DNA from: Kiritimatiellaeota bacterium B1221
GTDB taxonomy: Bacteria; Verrucomicrobiota; Kiritimatiellia; SS1-B-03-39; UBA6053
DNA length: 64,000 nucleotides
NCBI GenBank assembly: GCA_029269125.1
Contig: JARHXX010000007.1
Span: 98,116 to 162,115, forward strand
Direction of reading: 5' to 3'
Part shown: in pieces, positions 25,742 to 34,996 of the stretch
Layout: each line of letters opens with the position of its first letter
Position numbering within the stretch: position 1 is the stretch's first letter
Notes under the pieces: model-generated
Database searches by the model: none
What the model was told of the DNA's origin: nothing
Seen by the model: only the letters and a program-made list of their open reading frames with translations
Translations under genes and position numbers: made by a program

Positions 25742-26854
25742 TTAATCCAGAAACTTTTCTTCGCAGGGAACGGTCGCCAGCTTCACTTCACGCTGATAAG
25801 GCGTTCTTTTGTGCTGATTTAACTCCCCGTAGAGCTCACGCATCCGCGCTTCCGCAGGTTTTCCCAGGACCGTAAACCCTTTATCCCCCGCCGGATCTGT
25901 CTTAAATTGAGGACGTTGGTTCTGTTCATCCCATTTCCACCAGTAAAGCCCATTCCACCAGGGTTCCGGTGAAAAACTGCGCAGAACAGCCTCCAAATAA
26001 TTGGCCTGCTCCTCACCGTCATAGCTCGATTCCGACGTCCACCCCGACGGAGACTTTGCGCCCCCACTCGAACTGGTACAGCCGCACTCGCCAAAGGAGA
26101 TCGGCTTCCCATAGGCCTCTGCCATCCGCCGAAAACGGGTAACCTGCGGGGCCAGCATCGCCATCATCTCTTCCACACTGCTGCCCGGTTTTTCAGAGCC
26201 TCTCTCATAACAACTGAGCTGAAGCATATCCAGCTCACGCCACCAGTGATCCGACCGTGCGAGCTCTTTGTCAAAGTCAATCAAACCGGTATGCGTCGTG
26301 TGGCAGCTTGTCACCGGACCGTCATAGACCGAACGCACCGCCTCAATCACCCGCTTCCAGTGACCGTGCTGGTCAATGGTGCGATCCAGCTCACTGTCCA
26401 GTCCGTAAAGCTCACAGCCGGTATCCTGCGCAATACGCGCATAATGAACACTGCGGAGGGTCATACTTTCAAACCAACGCGCCCAATGATCCGACACCCG
26501 TCCGGGAATACGTTCGCGGTCCGGCTGAAACCATACTTGGAGCCGGCCGTTTCCATCCTGCGTTTCCTGCATCGGTCGCAAATTCACCCTTAAACCACAC
26601 TTGTGCATATATTCAATCAGGGTGTAAAGTTCGTGGTCGTTGGGCGTCACTTCAAAATCACGGTACTGACGGGTGGTATGTGCACTCTCCTGCATCACAA
26701 TGGGTGTAAGTACCACCCATCGCACATTGGCATCCACCATCCGGTCCACCTGCGCATGCGCCCACTCACTCCCCAGCACGCCATTGCGTGCGTAGAAGCC
26801 AAAAGTAACACCCGTTTGGGTTTCGGTAAATGCGGGAGCTTGAAAATTTATCAT
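25742..26854 (-). CDS. GH113-like glycoside hydrolase (beta-mannanase type), no signal peptide
   Basis: 370 residues, a TIM-barrel glycosidase. GVTFGFYARNGVLGSEWAHAQVDRMVDANVRWVVLTP opens the barrel, TGCELYGLDSELDRT holds a likely acid/base residue, ISFGECGC carries a likely nucleophile Glu, and NGLYWWKWD ends the barrel. The spacing fits GH113 (mannan-active) better than GH5, but by eye this is a family-level guess. No signal peptide, so it may act on imported oligosaccharides. It lies beside PEP-CTERM genes and a LacI regulator. Confidence 0.65.
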   Translation of the reverse strand: MINFQAPAFTETQTGVTFGFYARNGVLGSEWAHAQVDRMVDANVRWVVLTPIVMQESAHTTRQYRDFEVTPNDHELYTLIEYMHKCGLRVNLRPMQETQDGNGRLQVWFQPDRERIPGRVSDHWARWFESMTLRSVHYARIAQDTGCELYGLDSELDRTIDQHGHWKRVIEAVRSVYDGPVTSCHTTHTGLIDFDKELARSDHWWRELDMLQLSCYERGSEKPGSSVEEMMAMLAPQVTRFRRMAEAYGKPISFGECGCTSSSGGAKSPSGWTSESSYDGEEQANYLEAVLRSFSPEPWWNGLYWWKWDEQNQRPQFKTDPAGDKGFTVLGKPAEARMRELYGELNQHKRTPYQREVKLATVPCEEKFLD

Positions 26855-26948
26855 GATACGAATTTGCGGGTGTTAAAACAATCGGGTTCACGACACCGTA
26901 AACCCCGGACATAAAAAAAGAGTGATTCCCGCGCGAGGCGGAACACAC

Positions 26949-27869
26949 CTACACGCGGCGGCGCACCCCCAAGGCCAACACACAGCACCCAGCCAGCAAC
27001 ATCAAAATCGTAGACGGTTCGGGTACTGCCACCACATCCCCCAGGGTGGTGCCGTAGCGGACTTCATCAGTATACAGAGAGGATACCGATCCGCTTGTGG
27101 AGTAGGCGGCAAATTGCAGAAAATCATCAAATTCATAACTGCCGGATGTCGTACTCACCGTTGCAAAACCATCGGAAAAAGCAGAAAGACTGGCTTCGCT
27201 CCCTCCCCCCGCGACCCAGGCCTCATATTGTGCTTGCGAGAAGATCCAAAGCGAAGCCACCCCCGGGGTCCCCGCACTAAGCGCTTCACCCACCTGCGTA
27301 AATTTGGAAACCATGAGATAGGTGGTCCCCTCTACATATTCAAAACCACTCTGTGTCGAATATGTGGATCCGTCATATGCAACCTGCGGATACTGGCCAC
27401 TTCCTGAAATGTCATCGGCCATGTTAAACCATGAACTGGACGACCCACCGGTTGCTGTGCTGTTGAGCCGCGTCTGGCCCGTGGTATTAATACTGTTGAT
27501 ATCCGCAATATTAAAAAGATGGCTTCCCCATAAATCACCATGAACCACTGCCGTGTCCAAGGCGACCCCCAAATACGAAACACCACTATTAAGAGCCCGT
27601 TGATTGAGTGAGCCCCCCGAGCCTGCATAAAAAACAGACCCAAAACTCAGTCCCGCCGTGCGGTAACTGGAGGACGCTTTTGAAGGCGTGTTACTCGCCG
27701 AATAATTCCCGGTTAACCCAGTCGCCGTGGTGGCTGTACCGCCGATTGCCGTATTGTCTGCCAGCCCGTAGTTAAAACCTTCATAAACCAGCAGCGCGCC
27801 CCTCGCAGGCATCAGAACGTTGAGACACACAGTGAAACGCATGGTGAGTGTAACGATAGTCTTTTTCAT
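26949..27869 (-). CDS. PEP-CTERM sorting domain protein
   Basis: 306 residues. The N-terminal signal is short (MKKTIVTLTMRFTVCLNVLMPARGA). The sequence LLVYEGFNYGLADNTAIGG and WFNMADDISGSG suggest a concanavalin-like surface domain. The C-terminus VPEPSTILMLLAGCCVLALGVRRRV is a full PEP-CTERM tail. It is divergent from a LacI regulator, with a palindrome between them that may control both. Confidence 0.82.
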   Translation of the reverse strand: MKKTIVTLTMRFTVCLNVLMPARGALLVYEGFNYGLADNTAIGGTATTATGLTGNYSASNTPSKASSSYRTAGLSFGSVFYAGSGGSLNQRALNSGVSYLGVALDTAVVHGDLWGSHLFNIADINSINTTGQTRLNSTATGGSSSSWFNMADDISGSGQYPQVAYDGSTYSTQSGFEYVEGTTYLMVSKFTQVGEALSAGTPGVASLWIFSQAQYEAWVAGGGSEASLSAFSDGFATVSTTSGSYEFDDFLQFAAYSTSGSVSSLYTDEVRYGTTLGDVVAVPEPSTILMLLAGCCVLALGVRRRV

Positions 27870-27915
27870 GCAAAAAAAATATCATGCAAACGTCAAACAG
27901 ACAATACAAAGCTAA

Positions 27916-27928
27916 GTCAACGGTTGAC
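27916..27928. promoter_or_regulatory. Candidate LacI-type operator
   Basis: GTCAAC-G-GTTGAC is a perfect 13-bp palindrome, 32 bp before the LacI-family start at 27960 and 46 bp before the divergent PEP-CTERM gene. LacI regulators bind such dyads and often sites near their own gene. Confidence 0.5.
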
Positions 27929-27959
27929 CTCCTTTAATTTTCCGCATAATTTCATCGGT

Positions 27960-28967
27960 ATGTCCATCACCCTCGCCACTATCGCCCGCGCCTGCGGCGT
28001 CTCCCCTTCCACGGTATCGCTCGCATTGCGGAATCACCCCCGCATCCCCGAAGCCACCAAAGCACGCATCAAAAGCATGGCCGCCGAACTGGGTTACACC
28101 CCCAATCCTTCGGTCTCCCGGGTCATGTCTGAAATACGGGCCGGGGGGAAAAAATCCGTTTTTAAAGAATCTTTGGCCTACTTCACCGCCGATGCCCCCC
28201 CTCACCCGCACAGCTATGAAACCCGGCTGTTTGCCGGGGTGGTCGCCCGCGCGGAAGCAATGGGATACAAGATTGATCGTTTTGAGTTAGGGAAAAACGG
28301 CCTCACCTTAACCCAGCTCGGAAAAGTTCTCGCCTCCCGGGGGATCCGAGGTCTCATCCTTGCCCCCTGGCCCCAAGCACATTCTGAACATGAAATCGAC
28401 TGGAAAAACCTCGCCTCCGTCGCCATCGGCTACTCATTGGAAGCTCCCAACATCCACCGGGTCAGTCGGGATATCATGCACACGCTGCGCGGCGTATTCA
28501 CAAAACTTAGCGCTCTCGGTTATCAAAGAATCGGATTTGTCATGGAACGCAGTCATGAGGCCCGTATGGAATTCATGACCCTTGCCGCATACCAACTGCA
28601 CAACTTCCTGAGTCAGGAAGAACATCGCCTGTCCCCCCTGGTGGCAGAAAACCTCACTGAAGAAATCTTCACCCACTGGACCACAGCCCAAAAACCCGAT
28701 GTCATTTTCACCATGTACCGGCCGATCGTGGATTGGCTTCGAAATGCCAACTACCGCGTGCCCGAAGATATCGGAGTCTTTGCCTTCAACTGCGAAAGCC
28801 CGGAATCCGAATTCAGTGGAATCTACCCCGCATATGAATCCCTGGGCGCCGCCGCAGTGGAACAGGTCTCAGCCCTCATTGAACGTAGCGAGTTTGGACT
28901 CCCCCACAACCCGGGCACCTTAATCGTCCCGGGAATCCCCTGCCCCGGCAATACGCTCCGCTTTTAA
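27960..28967 (+). CDS. LacI family transcriptional regulator
   Basis: 335 residues from the ATG at 27960; the longer frame from 27924 has no support. The helix-turn-helix reads ITLATIARACGVSPSTVSLALRNHPRIPEATKARI. The effector domain follows with a YTPNPSVSRVMSEIR hinge and a periplasmic-binding-protein fold (GVVARAEAMGYKIDRFELG, RIGFVMERSHEARMEFM, VIFTMYRPIVDWLRNANYRVPEDIGVFAF). It probably senses a sugar and controls the neighbouring GH113/PEP-CTERM genes; this is inferred from position. Confidence 0.9.
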   Translation: MSITLATIARACGVSPSTVSLALRNHPRIPEATKARIKSMAAELGYTPNPSVSRVMSEIRAGGKKSVFKESLAYFTADAPPHPHSYETRLFAGVVARAEAMGYKIDRFELGKNGLTLTQLGKVLASRGIRGLILAPWPQAHSEHEIDWKNLASVAIGYSLEAPNIHRVSRDIMHTLRGVFTKLSALGYQRIGFVMERSHEARMEFMTLAAYQLHNFLSQEEHRLSPLVAENLTEEIFTHWTTAQKPDVIFTMYRPIVDWLRNANYRVPEDIGVFAFNCESPESEFSGIYPAYESLGAAAVEQVSALIERSEFGLPHNPGTLIVPGIPCPGNTLRF

Positions 28968-29088
28968 CAGCGGGGCCTCCCCCGTGCAGTTCCCACAACT
29001 GCCGCCCTTCCCCTTTCCAAAATTTACTCCCTTCGGAACTGCATTCGAACAGAATAACCTCCTAAAAAGGCTATCCAATCCCTATGGA

Positions 29089-29102
29089 GTGATATAAATC
29101 AC
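29089..29102. promoter_or_regulatory. Candidate Crp/FNR-type site
   Basis: GTGAT-ATAA-ATCAC, a perfect dyad with the 5-4-5 geometry of Crp/FNR-family sites (TTGAT-N4-ATCAA in FNR). It lies 4 bp before the sensor gene start at 29107, a position that would block rather than activate. By eye only. Confidence 0.35.
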
Positions 29103-29106
29103 AGAT

Positions 29107-32001
29107 ATGAAGTCTATGACCCCCGATCATCCCCAAAAAGGTCTGCGCACTGGCATTTCAGTATTTACAGGCATCCTCTTGATAGGGGCCACTCTGTGGG
29201 GAGCAGGTGAATCACGAAAACGAACAGACACCCGTATCCGACAGGAATTGGCCCGGCACGCCGTTTCGATAGCCGCCTCCTTGCCGGTCCAGGACGTACA
29301 GGCGCTCTCATTTACCCCCGAAGACAAACATCGCCCCGAGTATCAAAGCTTATCACGTTCGCTACATGCATACGCCAAAATTTCCGGGTTGCGCAGCATC
29401 TACACCCTTTCGCTCCTCGATGAAAACACCCTGGCTTTCGGTCCGGAAAGTCTAAAACCCGATGACATCTACGCCTCCGCCCCCGGCGAGATTTATCAAC
29501 AACCTCTTCCCGAGAATTTCGAAATTTTTGAAACCGCATCCCCCTTCGTCACCGGCCCCTACATCGACGAGTATGGTTCATTTATTTCTGCCTACGCGCC
29601 TGTGGTCCATCCCCGCTCCGGCCAGGTGCTCGCGGTGATCGGCGTCGATATTGAACAAAGCAGCTGGCATCTCGCGCTTCGCCGGGCACAATGGCTGCCG
29701 GTCCTCCTGATCACCCTCCCGCTGGGACTGCTGGCATTCATCATGATCCAGGGCTTTCTCAGCCCTCCCCTTCCATCCGGCGACGCCAAATTCCCGCAAC
29801 AGTTCGTGCCGGCACTTTGCGGTTTAATGATGCTCCTGCTCACCGCCGGCACCACCTGGCTTTTTTACCAAATGGAACGGATCGCACGTGAAGAGACCTT
29901 TCACACCACCGCCCTGCTCAAGGCCGAAATCTATGCCAACAAACTGAAAGCCCTCCAGAACGATATTACCGCGTTAACCGCTTTTTTCGATTCGAGTGAC
30001 CTTATCGACCATGCGGAGTTCAACCGGTTTTGCTCCCAAACCCTCGCGGACCACCCCATTGTGAGTGTCGCCTGGTGTCCGAAAGTACAGAGTTCAAATC
30101 TCGAAGCGTTCGAACGCAGTATGCGCAATGAAGGATTCCCGGACTTTTCCGTTCGGCCTCTCCCGGATGCACAGGGCCTCTCCGAATTCAGCTTTCCCGC
30201 ACGATATGTTTTTGGGATCAGCGGAGAGCACCCCGCACCCGGATATGACAGTTACGCCACAGCTCTGCGCCGTGAGGCGATCGACACCGCCCTTCGCTCC
30301 GGGCGCGCAGCCGCCAGCGCCCCGCTTACCCTTGTTCACCAACCGCAACAACCCAAAGGCTTTCTCATCTTTCAGCCGGCCACCACCCTCAAGGAACAAG
30401 GCATCCTCAGCATTATCATTCAACCCTCGGACATGATGCGCCGCTTCGGCCGCCTTTCCGCATCCATCTCTTCGGGACTGTCCGGCTACCTTTTCGAAAT
30501 CACCCCCGAAGAGCCCCCACTCCTATTGGCCGGCCCTGATCACTCTTCCGTCTCTTCCTCCTCAGAGCTATTAAATCCGGAGCAGTTGCGGCGGACCGTC
30601 CCTTTACCCGCCTTCGGCCGAACCTACATGCTGTCCTTCCAACCCAATGCCCAATGGTATCAGACGCACACCCTGCAAAACTGGAAAATGGCCCTTTTCG
30701 CCGGCCTTTCACTCACCGCGTTCCTGACCGGCCAGCTCATCACTCTGGCCAACCGGCCCGCCCTGCTCGAAAAACATGTCCGGGCCCGCACCGCAGAACT
30801 GGGCAGCAGCGAACAACGCTTCCGCGACCTGATTAATACCATCCCCGATTTAGTCTGGCTCAAAGATCCGGAAGGCCACTTCTTAAACTGCAACCGGCGG
30901 TTTGAAAAATTCTTTAATGCTTCCGAAAAGGACATTATCGGCAAAACAGACTACGCATTTGTTGAGGAAGAGGTCGCCAAAAACTTTCGTGCACATGATC
31001 TAAAAGCCATGGAAAGCCATCAACCGGTGAAATATGAGGAATGGGTCCAATTTGCGTCCGACGGACACCGTGAGCTGCTTGAAACCGTCAAAACCCCACT
31101 GTATGACGAGGAGAACCAATTGATCGGCACCCTCGGAATCAGTCGGGATATCACCGAACGCAAAGTGACGGAAGAGGCCTTGCAGAAAAGTGAAGAAAAA
31201 CTGCGGCGTATCATCGAAAACAGCACCAACATGTTTTATTCACATAACCTCGAAGGGCTTCTGACCTATGTCAGCCCCCAGGTGAACAACATCCTCGGCT
31301 ACGAAACAGATGGCGCACTCCAAAACTGGCGGACCTTGACCAGTGACCACCCTGCGAACAAACAAGCCTACCAGAGTACGGACAAAGCCATCCGAACCGG
31401 CAAAGCGCAACCCCCTTATGAAGTACAGTTAATTCATAAAAATGGACATCATGTTTGGGCCGAAGTCCGCGAAGCGCCGGTGGTAAAAAATGGCCAAACC
31501 GTGTCCATCGTGGGATCACTCACGGATATCACCGTCCGGAAACAGGCTCTAGAGGAAAAAGAACAGAGCCAACACTTACTTCGATCCATTCTCGACACCA
31601 TTCCCATTCGCGTATGGTGGAAAGACTGTGAGAATCGATTCATGGGAATTAACCGGGGATGCGCCCTGGAACTGGGGCTGCAAAACCCCGAGGAACTGAT
31701 AGGCAAAACCGACCACGACCTGTTCCCCAAAGAAGATGCCGACCACTACGTCGCAGATGATGAGGAAGTCCGCAACACCGGCCGTCCAAAACTGGGCATC
31801 GAAGAAATCATTATCCTTTCAAACAACGAACAGCGCTGGCAGGAAACCCACAAAGTTCCGCTGCGGGACAGCCGGGGAAACATTATCGGCACCGTGGGAA
31901 CCGGAATCGACATCACCGCCCATAAACACGCGGAGACGGAACTGAAACGCAGCCGAAGACTTCTCGAACAGGTGATCAATGCCAATCCGGATCTCCTGTA
32001 G
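29107..32001 (+). CDS. Sensor half of hybrid histidine kinase (CHASE/PAS), ended by amber codon
   Basis: 964 residues. An N-terminal membrane span (about 16-33), an extracellular Cache-like region with YAPVVHPRSGQVLAVIGVDIE (about 35-190), two spans (about 198-215 and 233-252), a CHASE-like region (about 265-530) and another span (about 548-566). Three PAS domains follow: IPDLVWLKDPEGHFLNCNRRFEKF (about 580-695), about 705-820, and WWKDCENRFMGINRGCALELG (about 830-950). It stops at TAG 31999-32001, in the sequence NANPDLL-stop-MKNTDGTF, where the first PAS has a Trp in PDLVWLKD. The downstream gene continues in the same frame without a gap. Confidence 0.85.
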   Translation: MKSMTPDHPQKGLRTGISVFTGILLIGATLWGAGESRKRTDTRIRQELARHAVSIAASLPVQDVQALSFTPEDKHRPEYQSLSRSLHAYAKISGLRSIYTLSLLDENTLAFGPESLKPDDIYASAPGEIYQQPLPENFEIFETASPFVTGPYIDEYGSFISAYAPVVHPRSGQVLAVIGVDIEQSSWHLALRRAQWLPVLLITLPLGLLAFIMIQGFLSPPLPSGDAKFPQQFVPALCGLMMLLLTAGTTWLFYQMERIAREETFHTTALLKAEIYANKLKALQNDITALTAFFDSSDLIDHAEFNRFCSQTLADHPIVSVAWCPKVQSSNLEAFERSMRNEGFPDFSVRPLPDAQGLSEFSFPARYVFGISGEHPAPGYDSYATALRREAIDTALRSGRAAASAPLTLVHQPQQPKGFLIFQPATTLKEQGILSIIIQPSDMMRRFGRLSASISSGLSGYLFEITPEEPPLLLAGPDHSSVSSSSELLNPEQLRRTVPLPAFGRTYMLSFQPNAQWYQTHTLQNWKMALFAGLSLTAFLTGQLITLANRPALLEKHVRARTAELGSSEQRFRDLINTIPDLVWLKDPEGHFLNCNRRFEKFFNASEKDIIGKTDYAFVEEEVAKNFRAHDLKAMESHQPVKYEEWVQFASDGHRELLETVKTPLYDEENQLIGTLGISRDITERKVTEEALQKSEEKLRRIIENSTNMFYSHNLEGLLTYVSPQVNNILGYETDGALQNWRTLTSDHPANKQAYQSTDKAIRTGKAQPPYEVQLIHKNGHHVWAEVREAPVVKNGQTVSIVGSLTDITVRKQALEEKEQSQHLLRSILDTIPIRVWWKDCENRFMGINRGCALELGLQNPEELIGKTDHDLFPKEDADHYVADDEEVRNTGRPKLGIEEIIILSNNEQRWQETHKVPLRDSRGNIIGTVGTGIDITAHKHAETELKRSRRLLEQVINANPDLL

Positions 32002-33477
32002 ATGAAAAATACCGACGGAACTTTTCTAATGTGCAATAGCCAGTTCGAAAAACTCGCCGGTCTGCCGCAGGAAAAACTCATCGGTAAAACAGACCATGAC
32101 CTGTTTCCGCCCGAACGGGCGGAGACCTTCGGGCAACAGGATCAATATGTGATCCAAAAAAGGGCAACCACCACCTACAAAGAGACCTTGCATCATGCAG
32201 AAACCGATACGGATAACTTTTACGAAACCATTAAAACCCCGGTTTATAGTCATGAAAACCAGCTCATTGGGGTGCTGGGAATCGCTCGCGACATCACCGA
32301 ACGGGTGAAACTCGAATCCACCCTCCGCCAAGCGCAAAAACTTGACTCCATCGGACAGCTCGCCGGCGGGGTTGCGCATGATTTCAATAATATGCTCATG
32401 GGGATCATGGGCTATATTGAACTCAGTAAAACCGAAATCTCCACCGATCACCCCGTGCACGCATGCCTGGACGAAATGTACTGCATTGCCCAACGCTCAG
32501 CCGATCTCACCCGAAAACTCCTTGGCTTCGCCCGCAAACAAATCAAGGCACCCGTGGAGCTCAACCTCAACGAGACCATCCATGGAATGCTCAAAATGCT
32601 CAGACGCCTCATTGGAGAGGACATCGAGTTAAATTGGGAGCCCGCTGATCACTTGGGAAAAGTTCTGATGGATCCATCCCAAGTGGATCAAATTCTCGTC
32701 AATCTTTGTGTCAATGCAAGGGATGCCATCGAAGGCATCGGCAAAATTTGGATCACCACATCCAATGTTCAGCTCGATGCGGCCGCCTGTGCCCTCATTC
32801 CCGAAGCGACCCCGGGCGATTATGTTCTGCTTACCGTGACCGATACAGGAAATGGACTCGACCCCAAAATTGCAGACCACATTTTCGAGCCCTTTTTCAC
32901 CACCAAAAACATCGGTGAAGGCACCGGCCTCGGATTGTCAACCGTCCACGGCATTATCAAACAAAACGCCGGACACATTCAGGTCCAAAACACCAAAGAA
33001 AACGGCGCATCCTTCCTGATCTACTTCCCCCAAATTGCTTCTGAAAATGAAACCAGGACCGTCGAGGCCTCCGCCCCCCCCATAGGTAAAGGAACAGAAA
33101 CCCTCCTCCTCATCGAGGATGAGCACACGATCCTGGAAATCACCACCCTGCTTTTAGAAAAACAGGGGTATGAAGTACTCGCAGCCTCTTCGCCACTGGC
33201 CGGCCTGAAACTTGCACAGAACCACCCAAAGAAAATAGACCTGCTCATTACCGATGTGGTCATGCCCGAAATGAGTGGCCCCGATATCGCCAAAAAACTC
33301 ATGACCCAGGATCCAAACCTGAAATGCATTTTCATGTCGGGATATACGGCCGATTTCATGGCACCAGAGGATATCCAGAACCCTCAAACCGCCTTCCTCC
33401 GAAAACCATTCGACGGACATGCCCTTAACCAGGTCGTACGCAAATTATTGGACATCCCGACGTCCCCGTTCCCTTAA
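32002..33477 (+). CDS. Kinase half of hybrid histidine kinase (PAS-HisKA-HATPase-REC)
   Basis: 491 residues, beginning with ATG immediately after the amber stop and in the same frame. A PAS domain (1-105), the H-box QLAGGVAHDFNNML with His126, the N-box LVNLCVNARDAIEG (Asn238), the G1 box VTDTGNG, FEPFFTTK and GTGLGLST, then a receiver domain (about 365-487) with Glu372/Asp373 and phosphoacceptor Asp418 (LLITDVVMPEMSG). The kinase may still be made by reinitiation, but it would lack membrane sensing. With readthrough the full protein would be about 1456 residues. Confidence 0.85.
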   Translation: MKNTDGTFLMCNSQFEKLAGLPQEKLIGKTDHDLFPPERAETFGQQDQYVIQKRATTTYKETLHHAETDTDNFYETIKTPVYSHENQLIGVLGIARDITERVKLESTLRQAQKLDSIGQLAGGVAHDFNNMLMGIMGYIELSKTEISTDHPVHACLDEMYCIAQRSADLTRKLLGFARKQIKAPVELNLNETIHGMLKMLRRLIGEDIELNWEPADHLGKVLMDPSQVDQILVNLCVNARDAIEGIGKIWITTSNVQLDAAACALIPEATPGDYVLLTVTDTGNGLDPKIADHIFEPFFTTKNIGEGTGLGLSTVHGIIKQNAGHIQVQNTKENGASFLIYFPQIASENETRTVEASAPPIGKGTETLLLIEDEHTILEITTLLLEKQGYEVLAASSPLAGLKLAQNHPKKIDLLITDVVMPEMSGPDIAKKLMTQDPNLKCIFMSGYTADFMAPEDIQNPQTAFLRKPFDGHALNQVVRKLLDIPTSPFP

Positions 33478-33610
33478 AGTTCGGAAAAGAAACCACATCA
33501 CCTATCTGATCCGTCCCCTCTAAAGCCACGCAATTATGTAAAATTCAAAGGGAGTCCCGCTTTGAGGGCCTCAGGGAGCAAAGAAGCCTGCAATCGAAAT
33601 CATAACGTAG

Positions 33611-34004
33611 TCTCATTTCAAAACCGTAGTCCACGATCTCCGAGCGTGGAAATCCCTGCTTATCCCCTTGTTTCATTCCACAAGCGTAGTCCACGATCTC
33701 CGAGCGTGGAAATCTCTGCTTACCCCCTTGTTTCATTTCACAAGCCTAGTCCACGATCTCCGAGCGTGGAAATCCCTGCTTATCCCCTTGTTTCATTTCA
33801 CAAGCGTAGTCCACGATCTCCGAGCGTGGAAATCCCTGCTTATCCCCTTGTTTCATTTCACAAGCGTGGTCCACGATCTCCGAGCGTGGAAATCCCTGCT
33901 TATCCCCTTGTTTCATTTCACAAGCGTAGTCCACGATCTCCGAGCGTGGAAATCTTTACTTAGGCTCTTGTTTCATTTCCACGCACGGAGTGCATGGACT
34001 ACGC
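33611..34004. repeat. 60-bp tandem array of palindromic units with an inverted end copy
   Basis: Six near-identical 60-bp units start GTAGTCCACGATCTCCGAGC at 33626, 33686, 33746, 33806, 33866 and 33926. Each contains TCCACG-N9-CGTGGA, a 6-bp-stem hairpin, followed by an AAATCCCTGCTTATCCCCTT spacer. Units differ by one to four bases. A degenerate inverted copy (TTTCCACGCACGGAGTGCAT followed by GGACTACGC, 33976-34004) closes the array and overlaps the epmA stop codon. The flanks 33478-33610 hold no gene. Open frames through the array on both strands are by-products of a period divisible by three. Confidence 0.85.
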
Positions 34005-34889
34005 AAACGCCACCACATCGGCAATTTCATCTGTTCCGACCAAGCGCATCAACAGCCGATCCACCCCGAGGGCAATCCCCGCACAATCCGGCATCCCCCT
34101 TTCCAAAGCCGTCAAAAAGGCTTCGTCCAGAGGATAGACCTCCTGCCCTCTCCCGCTTCGCTCTTCCGCACAAACTTCAAATCGTGTCCGCTGCTCCCGG
34201 GCATCGGTCAATTCGGTATAGGCATTGGCCAATTCCACCCCGCCCACATACATTTCCCATCGATCCGCCACTTGCGGATTTTCCGGACGCATCCGCGCCA
34301 GCGCGGCCCGTTCCGCGGGAAAATTTTTGACCACCACCGGCACCGTTTCTTTCGAGAGAACCGGCTCCACCTTTTCCACCAAATCGAAATCAAAGCGGTC
34401 GGCATCAAAGTCCAACACCGGATCCCAGCCCGCCCACTTCAAAAATAATTCCGAAATCGTATATATTTTGGGCGCAGCCTTCAAATCCACCCCGTCAAAA
34501 GGCCCGCCCCCTGCCACGTCCGCCACCGCCTGTAATAAATCACAGGTCTCCCCGATCAAAACCTCACTGCTCACCCCCGTCCAATACCATTCCAACATGG
34601 TGTATTCCGGCAAGTGACGCTGTCCGCGCTCCCCCTGACGGAAACACGGTCCCACCTGAAAGATTTTTTCAAACCCCGCACACACCATGCGCTTCATGTG
34701 CAATTCCGGAGAAGTCCGCAGCCACGCATCACCCGAAGCTTCGGCATCAATATGATCCTCCATCGCCGGGGTGTTCACCCGAATGGGGGTCTCGACCTCC
34801 AAATAATCACGGGACACAAAAAAGCTCCGTACCGCGGTCAGGACCCGGGCACGGAGTTGAAGGGCTGTTGTTTTTGAGGATAAGTCCAT
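33999..34889 (-). CDS. epmA: Elongation factor P lysyltransferase EpmA (GenX/PoxA)
   Basis: 296 residues from the ATG at 34889, a paralogue of the lysyl-tRNA synthetase catalytic core without the anticodon domain. Class II motif 2 is VGPCFRQGERGQRHLPEYTMLEWYW; motif 3 is GIALGVDRLLMRLVG. EVETPIRVNTPAMEDHI starts the core. EpmA attaches (R)-beta-lysine to EF-P; EpmB makes that substrate but is not in the window. It follows efp on the same strand. Its stop lies inside a repeat copy, so the C-terminus may differ from relatives. Confidence 0.92.
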   Translation of the reverse strand: MDLSSKTTALQLRARVLTAVRSFFVSRDYLEVETPIRVNTPAMEDHIDAEASGDAWLRTSPELHMKRMVCAGFEKIFQVGPCFRQGERGQRHLPEYTMLEWYWTGVSSEVLIGETCDLLQAVADVAGGGPFDGVDLKAAPKIYTISELFLKWAGWDPVLDFDADRFDFDLVEKVEPVLSKETVPVVVKNFPAERAALARMRPENPQVADRWEMYVGGVELANAYTELTDAREQRTRFEVCAEERSGRGQEVYPLDEAFLTALERGMPDCAGIALGVDRLLMRLVGTDEIADVVAFA

Positions 34890-34910
34890 AAATTGAAAAC
34901 GCCTCAAAAG

Positions 34911-34996
34911 AACGTCCAACATTCAACATCGAACGTTCAACGCCGAAGTTACCTGCGTTCGGGGTTCAATGTAGCGCGTTGAATGTTCAATGTTCG
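34911..34996. repeat. Imperfect inverted repeat between efp and epmA
   Basis: CCAACATTCAACATCGAACG plus TTCAACGCC on the left pairs with GCGTTGAATGTTCAATGTTC on the right, with internal CGTTC/GAACG steps. It looks like one of the small dispersed hairpin elements common in such genomes, here filling the gap between efp and epmA. Confidence 0.55.

Noticed and set aside
33611..34004. CRISPR array
   Set aside because: The whole 60-bp unit, spacer included, is repeated almost identically; CRISPR spacers would differ. No cas genes are nearby.
33562..34330. Open frames of 133 and 220 residues, and a 62-residue minus frame, through the repeat array
   Set aside because: They exist only because a period of 60 is divisible by three; the peptides are low-complexity repeats, and the longest runs antisense into epmA.
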